A stretch of DNA of 64,000 nucleotides from Paracoccaceae bacterium (GTDB lineage: Bacteria; Pseudomonadota; Alphaproteobacteria; Rhodobacterales; Rhodobacteraceae), in NCBI GenBank assembly GCA_033344815.1, contig JAWPMR010000001.1, positions 2,218,136 through 2,282,135 on the forward strand. Reading direction: 5' to 3'. A program made the translations under genes and the position numbers. The notes under the pieces are model-generated. The model saw only the letters and a list, made by a program, of their open reading frames with translations. It searched no databases and was not told the origin of the DNA. Positions 54,361 to 64,000 of this stretch are shown piece after piece (position 1 is the stretch's first letter; each line of letters opens with the position of its first letter).

Positions 54361-54729
54361 TCAGTTGGTCGCTGACTCCGAACCGGATACAGGCTGCCAC
54401 ATCTTTTCGAGCTGATAGAATTCGCGCACTTCCGGGCGGAAGACATGCACGATCACATCACCTGTGTCGATCAGAACCCAATCTCCGGCGTCTTTGCCTT
54501 CCATCTTCGCCGTGCGGCCAAATTCATCCTTGACCTTCTGCGCGAGTTTTTCCGAAATCGAAGAAACCTGACGGGTCGAGCGACCGGAACAGATGACCAT
54601 ATAGTCACCAATCTCCGTCTTCCCGCGCAGATCGATCTGCACGATGTCTTCGGCCTTGTCGTCGGAAAGGGATGAAAGAATAGTCGCCAGGAGCGCGTCG
54701 CTGGTGGCTGTGTCGGCAGCAGTGACCAT
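54361..54729 (-). CDS. rsfS: Ribosome silencing factor RsfS
   Basis: A 122-residue protein that binds L14 and blocks subunit joining in nutrient stress. Family core: KAEDIVQIDLRGKTEIGDYM, VICSGRSTRQVSSISEKL, EGKDAGDWVLIDTGDVIVHV and FRPEVREFYQLEKMW. ATG at 54729 matches the usual N-terminus. The frame is open 38 codons further upstream, but the strong AAAGGAGG there belongs to an out-of-frame 18-codon leader whose stop shares a base with this start. Confidence 0.94.
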   Translation of the reverse strand: MVTAADTATSDALLATILSSLSDDKAEDIVQIDLRGKTEIGDYMVICSGRSTRQVSSISEKLAQKVKDEFGRTAKMEGKDAGDWVLIDTGDVIVHVFRPEVREFYQLEKMWQPVSGSESATN

Positions 54730-54785
54730 TACTGCGTGCCCGTTTTGAGCAGCACCTGCTGCTTCAGCATGGATTGACAGGACAT
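54729..54785 (-). promoter_or_regulatory. Possible 18-residue leader ORF coupled to rsfS
   Basis: AAAGGAGGACA precedes an ATG at 54785, opening MSCQSMLKQQVLLKTGTQ and ending in TAA at 54729-54731. That stop and the rsfS ATG share one base (TAATG). Such an arrangement would deliver ribosomes to rsfS by termination-reinitiation. It could also mark a frame error in a longer rsfS N-terminus. Confidence 0.45.
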
Positions 54786-54911
54786 TGTCCTCCTTTGAAC
54801 GCGCCGCCAGACCCCCGACGCTGGGGTGACTGAAGGGTAACAACTGAGCGGCAACAATTCAATGACGGGGTTGCAAATGCGTTAATCTTACGTTCCGTCA
54901 GTGCTGAAAAG

Positions 54912-56237
54912 CTAAGCGTCATCCAACATGCGTACTTCGCGCTGAGGGAAGGGGATTGAGATGTCATTGGCCTGAAAGATGTCCCAGAGAGCCAGATAGA
55001 CATTACCCCGAATGTTTGTCAGACCCCCCGTCGGATCGCCAATCCAGAAGCGCAGAATGTAATCTACCGAGCTGTCGCCAAATCCGACGATATGGCACAC
55101 AGGCAGCTTGGGGTGTGACAACACTCTATCCACACCGGTTGCTGCCTCAATGGCCAGACGACGGACATGATGCGGATCGCAGCCGTAAGAGGTCCCGAAG
55201 TAAATATCGAGGCGCACAAACTGGTCAGAATGAGACCAGTTCACCACCTGCCCGGTTATCAGATCCTCGTTGGGAATGAGATATTCGCGGCCGTCCCGCG
55301 TCACAACGCTGACGTAACGCGCGCCGAGCGCATTGATCCAGCCAAAGGTTTCACCCAGCGAAATCACATCGCCAGGTTTGATGGACTTGTCCAGCAGAAT
55401 AATGACCCCGGAAACGAGGTTGGACACGACCTTTTGCAGACCAAAACCAAGGCCAACACCAATGGCACCTGACAAAACGGCAAGGCCTGTCAGGTCAATC
55501 CCAACAGCTTTGACGCCAATGAAAAATGCACATCCGTAAAGGGCAATCTGAATCCCTTTGACCGCCAGCACCTGCATCGAAGGGCTGATGTCTTCATTCA
55601 TACGAATGCGTGCCGAGACCGTTGTGCTGACAAGGCGCGCGCCGGTAAAAAGCAAGCCAATAACGACGGCAGCCACGAGCATTGCCAGCATCGAAATCCG
55701 GAAATCGCCGACTTCAAGAGCCAGCCCGTCCAGAAAAGATGACACCTCATCGCCAAGGCCCGCGAACTGAAGGGTCACATAGACCCACAATCCCCAGACC
55801 ACGATGCGCCGCATGAACCTGTTGCGCACCAGACGTCCCGCATAGGCGATCATCACCCATGTCGCCGCGAGCGTGGCCACCCCGCCGATCAGATAGGAAC
55901 GCGACGGCCAGGTGAGGCTCTGCATCACCAGATACACGCTATAGGCCATCAAGGCGAAAAGGATCAGCCCCATGCGCCGCTTGATCTGAATGATCATCCT
56001 AAGCTGCCACTTGGACCAACCCTCTACAGCGCGCACACGCGCTTCGATGGCACGCCCGGACACACCGTGCAAAACATAAGCTAAACCGGCCAGAAACAGT
56101 AGAATCAGCGCCTGGTTCTGCCGCCAGCCCGGTTCAATAAGATCTTCCGCAAACAGCGAGATGAGGTTCCAGATCTCATCAACCGACATCAATACATGCC
56201 CAAGCGGTTCTTCTAGATTTGCAATTGGATCAGCCAT
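54912..56237 (-). CDS. MscS-family mechanosensitive channel
   Basis: A 441-residue MscS-family protein. It has about six membrane helices, more than the three of E. coli MscS. The pore-lining helix is GLAVLSGAIGVGLGFGLQKV, followed by VSNLVSGVIILLDKSIKPGD and the beta domain with GWINALGARYVSVVTRDGRE, YLIPNEDLITGQVVNWSHSD. The C-terminal mixed domain ends DISIPFPQREVRMLDDA, with the FPQR motif common to the family. It relieves osmotic downshock. Single gene, transcribed away from leuC. Confidence 0.92.
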   Translation of the reverse strand: MADPIANLEEPLGHVLMSVDEIWNLISLFAEDLIEPGWRQNQALILLFLAGLAYVLHGVSGRAIEARVRAVEGWSKWQLRMIIQIKRRMGLILFALMAYSVYLVMQSLTWPSRSYLIGGVATLAATWVMIAYAGRLVRNRFMRRIVVWGLWVYVTLQFAGLGDEVSSFLDGLALEVGDFRISMLAMLVAAVVIGLLFTGARLVSTTVSARIRMNEDISPSMQVLAVKGIQIALYGCAFFIGVKAVGIDLTGLAVLSGAIGVGLGFGLQKVVSNLVSGVIILLDKSIKPGDVISLGETFGWINALGARYVSVVTRDGREYLIPNEDLITGQVVNWSHSDQFVRLDIYFGTSYGCDPHHVRRLAIEAATGVDRVLSHPKLPVCHIVGFGDSSVDYILRFWIGDPTGGLTNIRGNVYLALWDIFQANDISIPFPQREVRMLDDA

Positions 56238-56454
56238 TCTCGGACCCTTGCACAGTGCATTGATATCAACAAGCCAGCGGGCCTTGCGGCAGGGCCAACA
56301 GCACTGTATCTAAGCACAATGGAACGGGTCTTTGATATGGACGACCGCGCACGGTTGCGTGAACGCTTTTTCGGCGCGACCCATACCGTGCTTGCACGGC
56401 TATAACCCGCGCACTGCACCCACTGCTCATTTTCACATTACGGGAGAGGACCAC

Positions 56455-57861
56455 ATGTCCCCCAAAACGCTTTATGATAAAATCTGGGATGCCCATGTCG
56501 CCGATGAGGCCGATGACGGCACCTGCCTATTGTACATTGACCGCCATCTTGTGCATGAGGTGACTTCACCTCAGGCCTTTGAAGGCCTTCGGATGACGGG
56601 ACGCACGGTCCGTGCGCCAGAAAAAACAATCGCTGTACCGGATCATAATGTTCCCACCACTCTGGACCGCGCCAATGCTGCAACGATGACAGAGGACAGC
56701 CGCATCCAGGTCGAAGCGCTGGACACCAACGCCAAGGAATTCGGCATTCATTATTATCCGGTAACGGACGTGCGTCAGGGCATCGTTCATATTGTTGGCC
56801 CGGAACAAGGCTGGACATTGCCCGGCATGACCGTTGTATGCGGTGACAGCCATACCGCAACGCATGGTGCCTTTGGCGCGCTGGCACATGGGATCGGCAC
56901 CTCCGAGGTCGAACATGTTCTGGCCACCCAGACGTTGATCCAGAAAAAATCCAAGAACATGAAAGTCGAAATCACCGGAAAACTGCGCCCCGGTGTGACG
57001 GCAAAAGACATTACCTTGTCGGTGATCGGTGCAACCGGTACTGCGGGCGGCACCGGTTATGTCATCGAATATTGCGGCGAAGCGATCCGCGATCTGTCCA
57101 TGGAAGGGCGCATGACCGTTTGCAACATGGCGATTGAGGGCGGCGCGCGTGCTGGACTGATTGCACCGGACGAAAAAACCTATGAGTATTGCCAAGGTCG
57201 GCCCCACGCGCCCAAAGGCGCGCAATGGGAAGCGGCCATGGCCTGGTGGAAAACCCTGTTCTCAGATGACGATGCGCAGTGGGATCAGGTGATCACGCTC
57301 AAGGGCGAAGACATTGCACCCGTGGTCACTTGGGGCACGTCGCCCGAAGACGTGCTGCCAATCACGGCGGCGGTTCCAGCTGCAGATGACTTTCAGGGCG
57401 GCAAGGTTGGCGCGGCGCAAAGATCGCTGGATTACATGGGTCTCACACCCGGTACGCCCTTGTCTGAAGTTGAGATTGATACCGTGTTCATCGGGTCCTG
57501 TACCAACGGGCGGATCGAAGACTTGCGCGCCGCCGCAGCCATCCTCAAAGGTAAAACCAAGAAAGAAGGGCTGCGGGCCATGGTTGTCCCGGGCTCGGGC
57601 CTTGTGCGCGCGCAGGCCGAAGAAGAGGGTCTTGCCGACATATTCAAAGAGGCTGGGTTTGAATGGCGCCTTGCAGGCTGTTCGATGTGTCTGGCCATGA
57701 ACCCCGATCAACTGGCACCGGGTGAGCGTTGTGCTGCAACGTCCAACCGCAACTTTGAAGGCCGGCAAGGGCGTGGTGGGCGCACTCACCTGATGTCACC
57801 CGCTATGGCGGCAGCAGCGGCCATTACTGGCAAACTGACCGATGTGCGCGATTTGATGTGA
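56455..57861 (+). CDS. leuC: 3-isopropylmalate dehydratase large subunit
   Basis: A 468-residue subunit carrying the 4Fe-4S cluster; with LeuD it isomerises 2- to 3-isopropylmalate in leucine synthesis. Landmarks: [77 protein letters not shown] and [20 protein letters not shown]. The three cluster cysteines are in SCTN and CSMC. ATG at 56455 follows GGGAGAGG. It is separated from leuD by a HdeD-family gene. Confidence 0.97.
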   Translation: MSPKTLYDKIWDAHVADEADDGTCLLYIDRHLVHEVTSPQAFEGLRMTGRTVRAPEKTIAVPDHNVPTTLDRANAATMTEDSRIQVEALDTNAKEFGIHYYPVTDVRQGIVHIVGPEQGWTLPGMTVVCGDSHTATHGAFGALAHGIGTSEVEHVLATQTLIQKKSKNMKVEITGKLRPGVTAKDITLSVIGATGTAGGTGYVIEYCGEAIRDLSMEGRMTVCNMAIEGGARAGLIAPDEKTYEYCQGRPHAPKGAQWEAAMAWWKTLFSDDDAQWDQVITLKGEDIAPVVTWGTSPEDVLPITAAVPAADDFQGGKVGAAQRSLDYMGLTPGTPLSEVEIDTVFIGSCTNGRIEDLRAAAAILKGKTKKEGLRAMVVPGSGLVRAQAEEEGLADIFKEAGFEWRLAGCSMCLAMNPDQLAPGERCAATSNRNFEGRQGRGGRTHLMSPAMAAAAAITGKLTDVRDLM

Positions 57862-57916
57862 CCTCTTTCCAAGGACATTTCTCGGTGTCCTTGGGCAAAA
57901 TCAGGAGAGTGAAACG

Positions 57917-58471
57917 ATGAAACTTTGGGTGAAATGGCTTTGCGTTGGCGTCTTGTCCATTCTGTTCGGTGTATTTGTTCTGGCGAACCCTGTCGCGGCA
58001 TCTATCGCGGTAACCGTGCTGGCGGGCGGTCTGTTTGCCCTCACCGGCGTAATCCAAATCATCGCTGGCATAAGTGAAAACCACACATCGTCCAAAGTCA
58101 TGGGCATCGGGCTTGGCGCGTTGCTCGTTTTACTTGGCGGCTCGCTCATGTTTCAACCGCTGCAGGGCATCATTTCGCTGGTTACAATCGCCACCATCCT
58201 GATCGGTGCAAATGGCATTATGCGGCTCATCTCAGGGTATCAGATGCGCGAAACAGCCCTCTTCTGGCCGATGCTGCTTTCCGGCGCATTGTCAGTACTT
58301 CTTGCGGGTTACATCGTTGCAAACTTTTTTGAGATTGCACCACAATTGCTCGGCATCCTGCTTGGCATCGAATTGCTTTTCAATGGCGCGGGCCTCATCG
58401 CATTGGCCCTGTTCCTGCGCACGGCCAAAGGTTTGATCAAAGAAAAGCTCGATGACCGTTTCAACACCTAA
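57917..58471 (+). CDS. HdeD/DUF308 family membrane protein
   Basis: A 184-residue protein with six expected membrane helices, e.g. [57 protein letters not shown] and [20 protein letters not shown]. The NP at the end of the first helix is typical of DUF308. In E. coli HdeD supports acid resistance at high density; the role here is unknown. It is inserted between leuC and leuD in the same direction, 55 and 38 bases away, so it is probably on the leu transcript. Confidence 0.88.
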   Translation: MKLWVKWLCVGVLSILFGVFVLANPVAASIAVTVLAGGLFALTGVIQIIAGISENHTSSKVMGIGLGALLVLLGGSLMFQPLQGIISLVTIATILIGANGIMRLISGYQMRETALFWPMLLSGALSVLLAGYIVANFFEIAPQLLGILLGIELLFNGAGLIALALFLRTAKGLIKEKLDDRFNT

Positions 58472-58509
58472 TTACACAGCAAGGGCATATGGCCCGGACT
58501 GGAGAGACC

Positions 58510-59115
58510 ATGGATAAATTCGACAAACTTACCGGGATTGCGGCACCGATGCCGATGATCAACATCGACACGGATATGATCATCCCAAAACAATTTCTCA
58601 AGACCATCAAACGATCGGGTCTTGGCGTTAATCTCTTTGACGAGATGAGATATGATGATGACGGCGCAGAAATTCCCACCTTTGTGTTGAACCAGGACGC
58701 GTACCGCGCGGCAGAAATCCTTGTGGCGGGTGACAACTTTGGGTGTGGATCCAGCCGCGAACATGCCCCTTGGGCCATCAAGGATTTTGGGATCCGCTGT
58801 GTGGTTGCGCCTTCTTATGCTGATATTTTTTACAATAACTGCTTCAAGAACGGCATCCTCCCAATTGCGCTCCCGCAGGAACAGGTCGATGTTCTGATGA
58901 AGGACGCGGAAAAGGGATCCAACGCGCGGATCAGTATCGATCTGGATGCCCAAACGATCACCACATCCGACGGTGAAGTCTTTAGTTTTGACGTTGATCC
59001 TTTCAAAAAGCATTGCCTCATGAATGGTCTCGATGACATTGGTCTGACGATGGAAAAAGCGGCATCAATTGACACCTATGAAAAGGCGGCATCACAAGCG
59101 CGCCCTTGGGTTTAA
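58510..59115 (+). CDS. leuD: 3-isopropylmalate dehydratase small subunit
   Basis: A 201-residue swivel subunit of the LeuCD isomerase. Typical stretches: [79 protein letters not shown] and [19 protein letters not shown] at 58510 has GGAGAG at 5 bases; an ATG seven codons upstream lacks one. Confidence 0.97.
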   Translation: MDKFDKLTGIAAPMPMINIDTDMIIPKQFLKTIKRSGLGVNLFDEMRYDDDGAEIPTFVLNQDAYRAAEILVAGDNFGCGSSREHAPWAIKDFGIRCVVAPSYADIFYNNCFKNGILPIALPQEQVDVLMKDAEKGSNARISIDLDAQTITTSDGEVFSFDVDPFKKHCLMNGLDDIGLTMEKAASIDTYEKAASQARPWV

Positions 59116-59505
59116 AACCGACTGCTGCTGTTCCATAATAAACATCGCTCCGCCGAGCGATGATGTTGGGGGCGCGCTGGCCACGCCCACAACACCATCC
59201 TTGGCGCGCGGTGACCGCCCTCGCACTCCAGAACAGGCCAATATGCTCGCTAAGTCGCACGTTGTAATAAGCGCGGCAATAAAAGCTTATGCAAAGCGGT
59301 CAAAAGATGGGCCGAGGGGACCTGCGATACTGAGCCCGCACGCAAATCCAAAAAGATGGCGCGCCTCTTCGCCCAGAGCCCAATAGGCGTTTCAACGCCG
59401 TCCGACTGAATATGCCACTTGGATTTTGCGACCATAGTAGTCAAAGCTGCTTTTCTTCTGATAAACTCGAGATGAGATAAGATCACTGATCTGGAAAAAG
59501 ACATC
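59116..59505. other. 390-base gap after leuD
   Basis: Only short frames without coding character are present. A short hairpin-forming sequence follows the leuD stop (CGCTCCGCCGAGCG, 59146-59159), but without a U-run. The promoter of the next gene should be near 59400-59500, where the DNA becomes AT-richer. Confidence 0.4.
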
Positions 59506-60648
59506 ATGGACCTTCCAGCCGGCAAGATCGTGCACAGCACAACAGCAGACAAATCGTCAAACTTGGGTGCCCGTCTGGGTCACTTTGCGGTCGGGTTATT
59601 CGCTGTAACGCTTCTAACTCTTGGTCAAAGCGTTATTGCGGAGACCATACGCGTCGCGTCATTCAATGTGGAACTTCAGCGTAAAGGTCCCGGAATACTG
59701 CTGCGCGATATCGCGCGTGGCGAAGACGACCAGATCATCGCAACCCTGCGCATCATCGCAGAGGCAAAGCCTGACATTCTTGCATTGCAAGGTTTTGATT
59801 ATGACCTGACTGGGGCGGCCTTGTCGGAATATGTCAAAGCTCTGGCCGGGATGGGTGTGGAATACCCGTTCCAATTTTCGGCGCGGCCCAACACCGGGAT
59901 GCCCACGGGGTTGGATATGGATGGGGACGGACAGCGGGGGGACCCTCGGGACGCCCAAAGTTATGGACAGTTTTCCGGCCAGGGCGGTATGGCAATTCTG
60001 TCGCGGCACCCCATAGATTACATCGCAATCCAGGACTTCACACCGACCCTTTGGCGTGACATTCCGGATGCAGTGCTACCTGAAACGGCAGACGGGCCGT
60101 TTCCCTCAGAAGACGCACAAGCCATTCAGCGTCTTTCAAGCACAGGTCATTGGGTGGTGCCCATCGAAGTCCCCAAATTAGGGCGCGTCACCTTGATGAC
60201 CTTCCATGCCAGCCCGCCGGTATTTGATGGACCGGAGGACAGGAACGGCAAGCGCAATCATGACGAGATAGTGTTCTGGCAACACTATTTGGAAGGCGCT
60301 TTTGGTCCCGCCGTGCAGGAGCGTTTCATCCTTTTAGGCGATTTCAATCAGGACCGGCGCGGCGGTGAAGGCATCAAGAGCGCCATCACGTCGGTTGTGG
60401 ATGATCCGCGCCTTCAGGATCCAATGCCGACAAGTGTTGGCAGCGATTTGGTATCAGGCGATACGTTGGACACCGTTGATTGGACAGACCCCGTGCCCGG
60501 AAACCTGCGGGTGGACTATGTGCTGCCTTCCTCAGATTGGCGCGTTGTGGACACGGGTGTCTTCTGGCCAGATCGCGCGACCGAACTCGGCGAGATCGCG
60601 ATGACGGCCTCCCGCCATCGTTTGGTATGGGTCGATATCACGCGGTGA
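59506..60648 (+). CDS. Secreted endonuclease/exonuclease/phosphatase (EEP) family protein
   Basis: A 380-residue protein. After a long N-region there is an export signal (FAVGLFAVTLLTLGQSVIAE). The EEP fold follows: TIRVASFNVELQRKGPG (metal Asn), PDILALQGFDYD (where Glu is usual, Gln appears: LALQG), GMAILSRHPID, LGDFNQDRRGGEGI and LRVDYVLPSSDW, ending SRHRLVWVDI with the catalytic His. Phosphodiesterases and nucleases share this fold; the substrate is unknown. The Glu-to-Gln change at the main metal ligand is notable. The 3' end overlaps the convergent DUF2306 gene by 11 bases. Confidence 0.85.
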   Translation: MDLPAGKIVHSTTADKSSNLGARLGHFAVGLFAVTLLTLGQSVIAETIRVASFNVELQRKGPGILLRDIARGEDDQIIATLRIIAEAKPDILALQGFDYDLTGAALSEYVKALAGMGVEYPFQFSARPNTGMPTGLDMDGDGQRGDPRDAQSYGQFSGQGGMAILSRHPIDYIAIQDFTPTLWRDIPDAVLPETADGPFPSEDAQAIQRLSSTGHWVVPIEVPKLGRVTLMTFHASPPVFDGPEDRNGKRNHDEIVFWQHYLEGAFGPAVQERFILLGDFNQDRRGGEGIKSAITSVVDDPRLQDPMPTSVGSDLVSGDTLDTVDWTDPVPGNLRVDYVLPSSDWRVVDTGVFWPDRATELGEIAMTASRHRLVWVDITR

Positions 60649-61363
60649 TGTTGGTATGGGACCGGCGCATCCATAACTCAAGACCCACCAAATAAGGCGC
60701 ATAAAACGCAAAGTTCTGTATGAGATCGAACGCCCCTTCAAAAGTCGGCGTTGAGGCGAGCCCACCTGTCAGCGCGTACCAGACTCCATAATGCACGCGG
60801 TAGAGCCATGACCCGATGCTGAGCACAAAAAGTCGCAACGCCCAACGTTTGTGATCCGCGAAGCGACGCGCACGCGCGAACCTGATGGCCTGCAGGGCGC
60901 TTAAACTCAGCAATACGCCATAGAGTGCGAAACCGAAATCCATCCAAAAGCCCCCGATCGTTCCCCGCAACACGATGAACACCAGCCCGCCCAGGCCCGT
61001 CAGAACGGCGCAGGCGCACAAAACACGACCGCTCCAACGATGCAGCACGGGCAGCCGTTTCCTTAAGGCGGTCCATATCTGCAAGGGGATTAGCACCGTG
61101 AGCAACCCACCCAAGACCATATGTCCAAAAATCGCTGGATTACTGAAAATATGCCCTGCAATGAAAAAACGGCTGTCCAGCGTGTCAGGCGCAGCCAACC
61201 CGACAATGCCCGTACGCGTGGAATGGAGTGCGAAGGGCCACAAAAGAACGATCAGGAGGAAAACGCCGGTCCCAGTCCAGATGATGCGCGCTCTTGCGGT
61301 GGCCACGGGTTCGCCCCTCGTCGGTTCGCTTTGGATTTGCAGGTTTATCCAATGATTATGCAA
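60638..61363 (-). CDS. DUF2306 family membrane protein
   Basis: A 241-residue protein with about seven membrane helices: WTGTGVFLLIVLLWPFALHS, IFGHMVLGGLLTVLIPLQIW, GRVLCACAVLTGLGGLVFIV and YGVLLSLSALQAIRFARAR. HRWSGRV and DHKRWALRLF are DUF2306 marks, with histidines that recall cytochrome b561-like folds. The function is not known. The gene is convergent with the EEP-family gene (11-base overlap) and divergent from leuB. Confidence 0.88.
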   Translation of the reverse strand: MHNHWINLQIQSEPTRGEPVATARARIIWTGTGVFLLIVLLWPFALHSTRTGIVGLAAPDTLDSRFFIAGHIFSNPAIFGHMVLGGLLTVLIPLQIWTALRKRLPVLHRWSGRVLCACAVLTGLGGLVFIVLRGTIGGFWMDFGFALYGVLLSLSALQAIRFARARRFADHKRWALRLFVLSIGSWLYRVHYGVWYALTGGLASTPTFEGAFDLIQNFAFYAPYLVGLELWMRRSHTNITA

Positions 61364-61592
61364 GAGACCTAGGAATGCGCCAATAAGATCTTGGGGGTAT
61401 CTAACATCCGACCCTGCAATCCGCCAATCGCAAGGCTCTGATCATCTGTCTGCGACAGGCAGGCCAGAAGCCAAGATCCACCAAAACAAGCAAACGCGGG
61501 GGGCCGGGTGGGTATAATTACACCCTCCGCTTCTTGACCCTGCCAAGGTCGCACGGTAGGCCGCGTGCAACACAAGTTTCAGGAGTCTCATC

Positions 61593-62699
61593 ATGGCCAA
61601 TCCCTCCCTCCTTATCCTCGCCGGCGACGGAATTGGCCCAGAGGTCATGGATCAGGTCAAACGGGTAATTTCCTGGTTTGGCGACAAGCGCAATTTAGCT
61701 TTTGACGTAAGCGAGGACCTGGTCGGCGGCGCAGCATACGACGCGCATGGCACCCCCCTGCATGATGATACAATGGCCCGCGCCTTAGAGGCCGATGCCG
61801 TCCTGCTAGGTGCGGTTGGCGGACCCAAATACGATGAACTTGATTTCAGCGTAAAACCAGAACGTGGGCTTTTGCGGCTGCGCAAAGAGATGGACCTTTT
61901 TTCGAACCTGCGCCCTGCCCAGTGTTTTGATGCGTTGGCAGATTTCTCGTCGCTCAAAAAAGACATCGTTGCCGGTCTTGATATCATGATCGTACGCGAA
62001 CTGACTTCTGGCGTTTACTTCGGAGAGCCCCGCGGTATTTTCGAAGAAGGCAACGAACGCGTTGGCATCAACACACAACGCTATACAGAAGGCGAAATTG
62101 ACCGCGTTGCGCGCTCCGCTTTTGAATTGGCGCGGCGCCGGTCGAGCAAAGTATGCTCGATGGAAAAAGCAAATGTTATGGAAAGCGGTATTCTGTGGCG
62201 CGAAGTCGTGCAGAAGGTGCGTGACACTGATTACCCTGATATCGAGTTGTCGCACATGTATGCCGACAACGGCGCAATGCAGTTGGTGCGTGCGCCCAAG
62301 CAATTTGACGTGATCCTCACCGACAATCTTTTTGGTGATATCCTCTCTGATTGTGCAGCAATGCTGACCGGGTCCCTGGGCATGTTACCTTCTGCCAGCC
62401 TTGGCGCGCCGACAGATAATGGCCCGCCCCGCGCGCTTTACGAACCGGTGCATGGCTCTGCACCAGACATCGCCGGTCAGGGTAAAGCGAACCCGATTGC
62501 CTGTATCCTGAGCTTTGCCATGGCCCTGCGCTATTCGTTTGATCAAGGCGATGAGGCGGCCCGTGTTGAAAAGGCTATCGAACGGGTTCTGGCAGACGGT
62601 GCACGCACCGCAGATTTAATGGGCGAAGAGGGCGGCACGCCCATAACAACCACCCAAATGGGCGATGCCATACTGACAGCGCTAGACGAAAGCCTGTGA
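61593..62699 (+). CDS. leuB: 3-isopropylmalate dehydrogenase
   Basis: A 368-residue NAD-dependent beta-decarboxylating dehydrogenase, the third leucine-pathway step. Landmarks: [60 protein letters not shown] (substrate arginines), [15 protein letters not shown], and [20 protein letters not shown] followed by [20 protein letters not shown] (metal acids). NAD site: [21 protein letters not shown] at 61593 follows AGGAG. Confidence 0.97.
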   Translation: MANPSLLILAGDGIGPEVMDQVKRVISWFGDKRNLAFDVSEDLVGGAAYDAHGTPLHDDTMARALEADAVLLGAVGGPKYDELDFSVKPERGLLRLRKEMDLFSNLRPAQCFDALADFSSLKKDIVAGLDIMIVRELTSGVYFGEPRGIFEEGNERVGINTQRYTEGEIDRVARSAFELARRRSSKVCSMEKANVMESGILWREVVQKVRDTDYPDIELSHMYADNGAMQLVRAPKQFDVILTDNLFGDILSDCAAMLTGSLGMLPSASLGAPTDNGPPRALYEPVHGSAPDIAGQGKANPIACILSFAMALRYSFDQGDEAARVEKAIERVLADGARTADLMGEEGGTPITTTQMGDAILTALDESL

Positions 62700-62895
62700 C
62701 AGCACAGGGCGGGTCATATTGTTTCTCGAAGGCCTCGGTCCCCCTGAAACCGCGTCCCGCCTGTTGGTCAACATCCAAAACCGAGACCCCCGAAGGCCAT
62801 CGGGCGTGTGATCCATCAGCCTCTGCGATTTCCTCTATTGACCACGCGTTGGCTTTCAAACCACCAGTCCGACCAGAATTCCGGGAAATGCTACC

Positions 62896-63846
62896 ATGAG
62901 CCCGAATACAAAAGGCGCGCTTTATGCGCTTGCGGCCTTTGGTATTTTCGCCAGCCACGATGTCATTATCAAAGTCCTTGGCGGTGGCTATTCGCCCGTG
63001 CAGATTGTCTTTTTCAGTGTCCTGTTCAGCTTTCCGCTCGCAATGCTTTACTTGCTGCGCGATGCAACGCATGGAACGCTGATACCGAGACATCCCTGGT
63101 GGATGACGGCGCGCACGCTTGCGGCAGTCATCACTGGCTTCTGCGCTTTCTATGCGTTTTCTGTTCTGCCGTTGGCAGAGGTTTACGCCATCCTCTTTGC
63201 CGCTCCGTTACTGATCACCATTCTTGCGATTCCTATCTTGGGCGAACAGGTTAAACTGCGCCGGTGGATTGCTGTGGGCGTGGGCCTGACAGGCGTTTTA
63301 GTCGTGTTGCGTCCCGGCCAGGCTGATCTGGAATTGGGCCATCTTGCGGCATTGATCTCTGCAATATGTGGATCCATCGCTTCCATCATCGTGCGCAAGA
63401 TCGGGCGCGAGGAACGCACGGTCGTGATAATGCTGTACCCGATGATGGCGAATTTCGTTGTCATGGCGGCGCTCTTACCGCTGGTGTACCAGCCCCTCCC
63501 TCTCGAGGATCTGGGCAAACTTGGCATCGTTGCGGTTTTTGCGTGGATTGCAGGCCGGTTTCTTATTGCGGCCTATAACACCGGTGAGGCTGTCGTGGTT
63601 GCGCCCATGCAATATTCTCAAATCCTTTGGGCGTCATTCTACGGTCTCATGTTTTTTGATGAAACACCCGACACCCACACGATCATTGGCTCATCCATTA
63701 TCATCGCAAGCGGGCTTTTTATCGTGTTACGGGAAAGCAAAGCGCCCGGTTCCGAACAACCCGTTTTACGGACCCGGTCGCGCGCGGAAACCGGCACGAC
63801 ACCCCGGATTTCCACGTTTATCAAGCCCCGCAAACCCAAGAAATAG
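62896..63846 (+). CDS. DMT-superfamily (EamA) transporter
   Basis: A 316-residue permease with ten expected membrane helices in two EamA repeats: GALYALAAFGIFASHDVIIK, VFFSVLFSFPLAMLYLL, LAAVITGFCAFYAFSVLPLA and AEVYAILFAAPLLITILAIP for the first, and LGHLAALISAICGSIASIIV, MANFVVMAALLPLV, FLIAAYNTGEAVVVAPMQYS for the second. A basic cytoplasmic tail of about 45 residues ends the protein. Members export small metabolites; the substrate is unknown. ATG at 62896 has GGGAAATG upstream. Confidence 0.92.
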   Translation: MSPNTKGALYALAAFGIFASHDVIIKVLGGGYSPVQIVFFSVLFSFPLAMLYLLRDATHGTLIPRHPWWMTARTLAAVITGFCAFYAFSVLPLAEVYAILFAAPLLITILAIPILGEQVKLRRWIAVGVGLTGVLVVLRPGQADLELGHLAALISAICGSIASIIVRKIGREERTVVIMLYPMMANFVVMAALLPLVYQPLPLEDLGKLGIVAVFAWIAGRFLIAAYNTGEAVVVAPMQYSQILWASFYGLMFFDETPDTHTIIGSSIIIASGLFIVLRESKAPGSEQPVLRTRSRAETGTTPRISTFIKPRKPKK

Positions 63847-64000
63847 ACGCCAACGCCTCAATAGGCTTGCTTCCCCAAGCCATCTTATGAGCGCCTTAGC
63901 ATGGTGTCTGTGTTTGATAAATCAAGAGGAAGAAAAAAGCGGCTGGTTCATTCGCGGCTTTCGGGTCGCCTGGCGGCTTCAAGAGTGCCATTTTAAACCC

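Noticed and set aside
56566-57225. A 219-codon minus-strand frame inside leuC
   Set aside because: It is antisense to the conserved leuC gene, with Cys/His/Arg-rich composition and no recognisable motif.
63904-64000. A 31-codon basic ORF starting at ATG 63901 near the right edge
   Set aside because: Too short, no recognisable family and no supporting context; the edge holds nothing I can defend.

Overview
The window looks like chromosomal DNA of a marine Roseobacter-group alphaproteobacterium (Rhodobacterales). This rests on the overall gene content: an MlaA/MlaC pair, DUF1523 and DUF599 proteins, a glnK-amtB pair, a glcDEF operon and a dispersed leuC/leuD/leuB set. Base composition is moderately GC-rich and even. 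I saw no tRNA, rRNA, CRISPR array, insertion sequence or integrase. The genus cannot be fixed from the sequence alone.

Layout. 0-17.2 kb is housekeeping: a cut-off FemAB-like N-acyltransferase, a glycerophosphodiesterase with RidA, MlaA-MlaC, a PBP1A-type penicillin-binding protein, glnK-amtB, an aromatic aminotransferase with a sulfurtransferase, SmpB, an HD hydrolase, a HIT protein, two small membrane proteins, creatinase, an alpha/beta hydrolase and succinate-semialdehyde dehydrogenase. 17.27-45.2 kb is one minus-strand block encoding a contractile injection system (CIS) of the extracellular Afp/PVC/MAC type. 45.5-64 kb returns to housekeeping: Hsp20, two trypsin-like proteases, glycolate oxidase glcD-E-F, DUF599, RlmH and RsfS, an MscS channel, leuC-hdeD-leuD, an EEP-fold phosphatase, DUF2306, leuB and an EamA exporter.

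The CIS block is the accessory highlight. In transcription order it runs: DUF4157 protein, an ionotropic-glutamate-receptor-like channel, a methyltransferase, a frameshifted small gene, then DUF4255 (Pvc16-like cap), an unnamed protein, one sheath, two tube proteins, DUF5908, LysM tube-initiator protein, VgrG-like spike, PAAR tip, gp25, a lipoprotein, baseplate J, a fibre-like protein, the second baseplate wedge protein, tape measure, AAA+ ATPase, and a large exported membrane protein. Short overlaps or tiny gaps join most of these genes, so they are probably co-expressed and co-assembled. Sheath, tube, spike, baseplate, tape measure and ATPase genes are all present and open.

Four points set this CIS apart from textbook Afp/PVC loci: the sheath carries a roughly 200-residue insert that resembles extracellular adhesin repeats; a lipid-anchored beta-rich lipoprotein gene sits inside the baseplate genes; the last gene encodes a signal-peptide-bearing protein of about 1,090 residues with a degenerate GH18-like domain and three C-terminal membrane helices; and the DUF4157 gene is followed directly by a glutamate-receptor-like channel gene. 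Together they suggest a particle with envelope connections or an elaborated surface, which is an inference to be tested.
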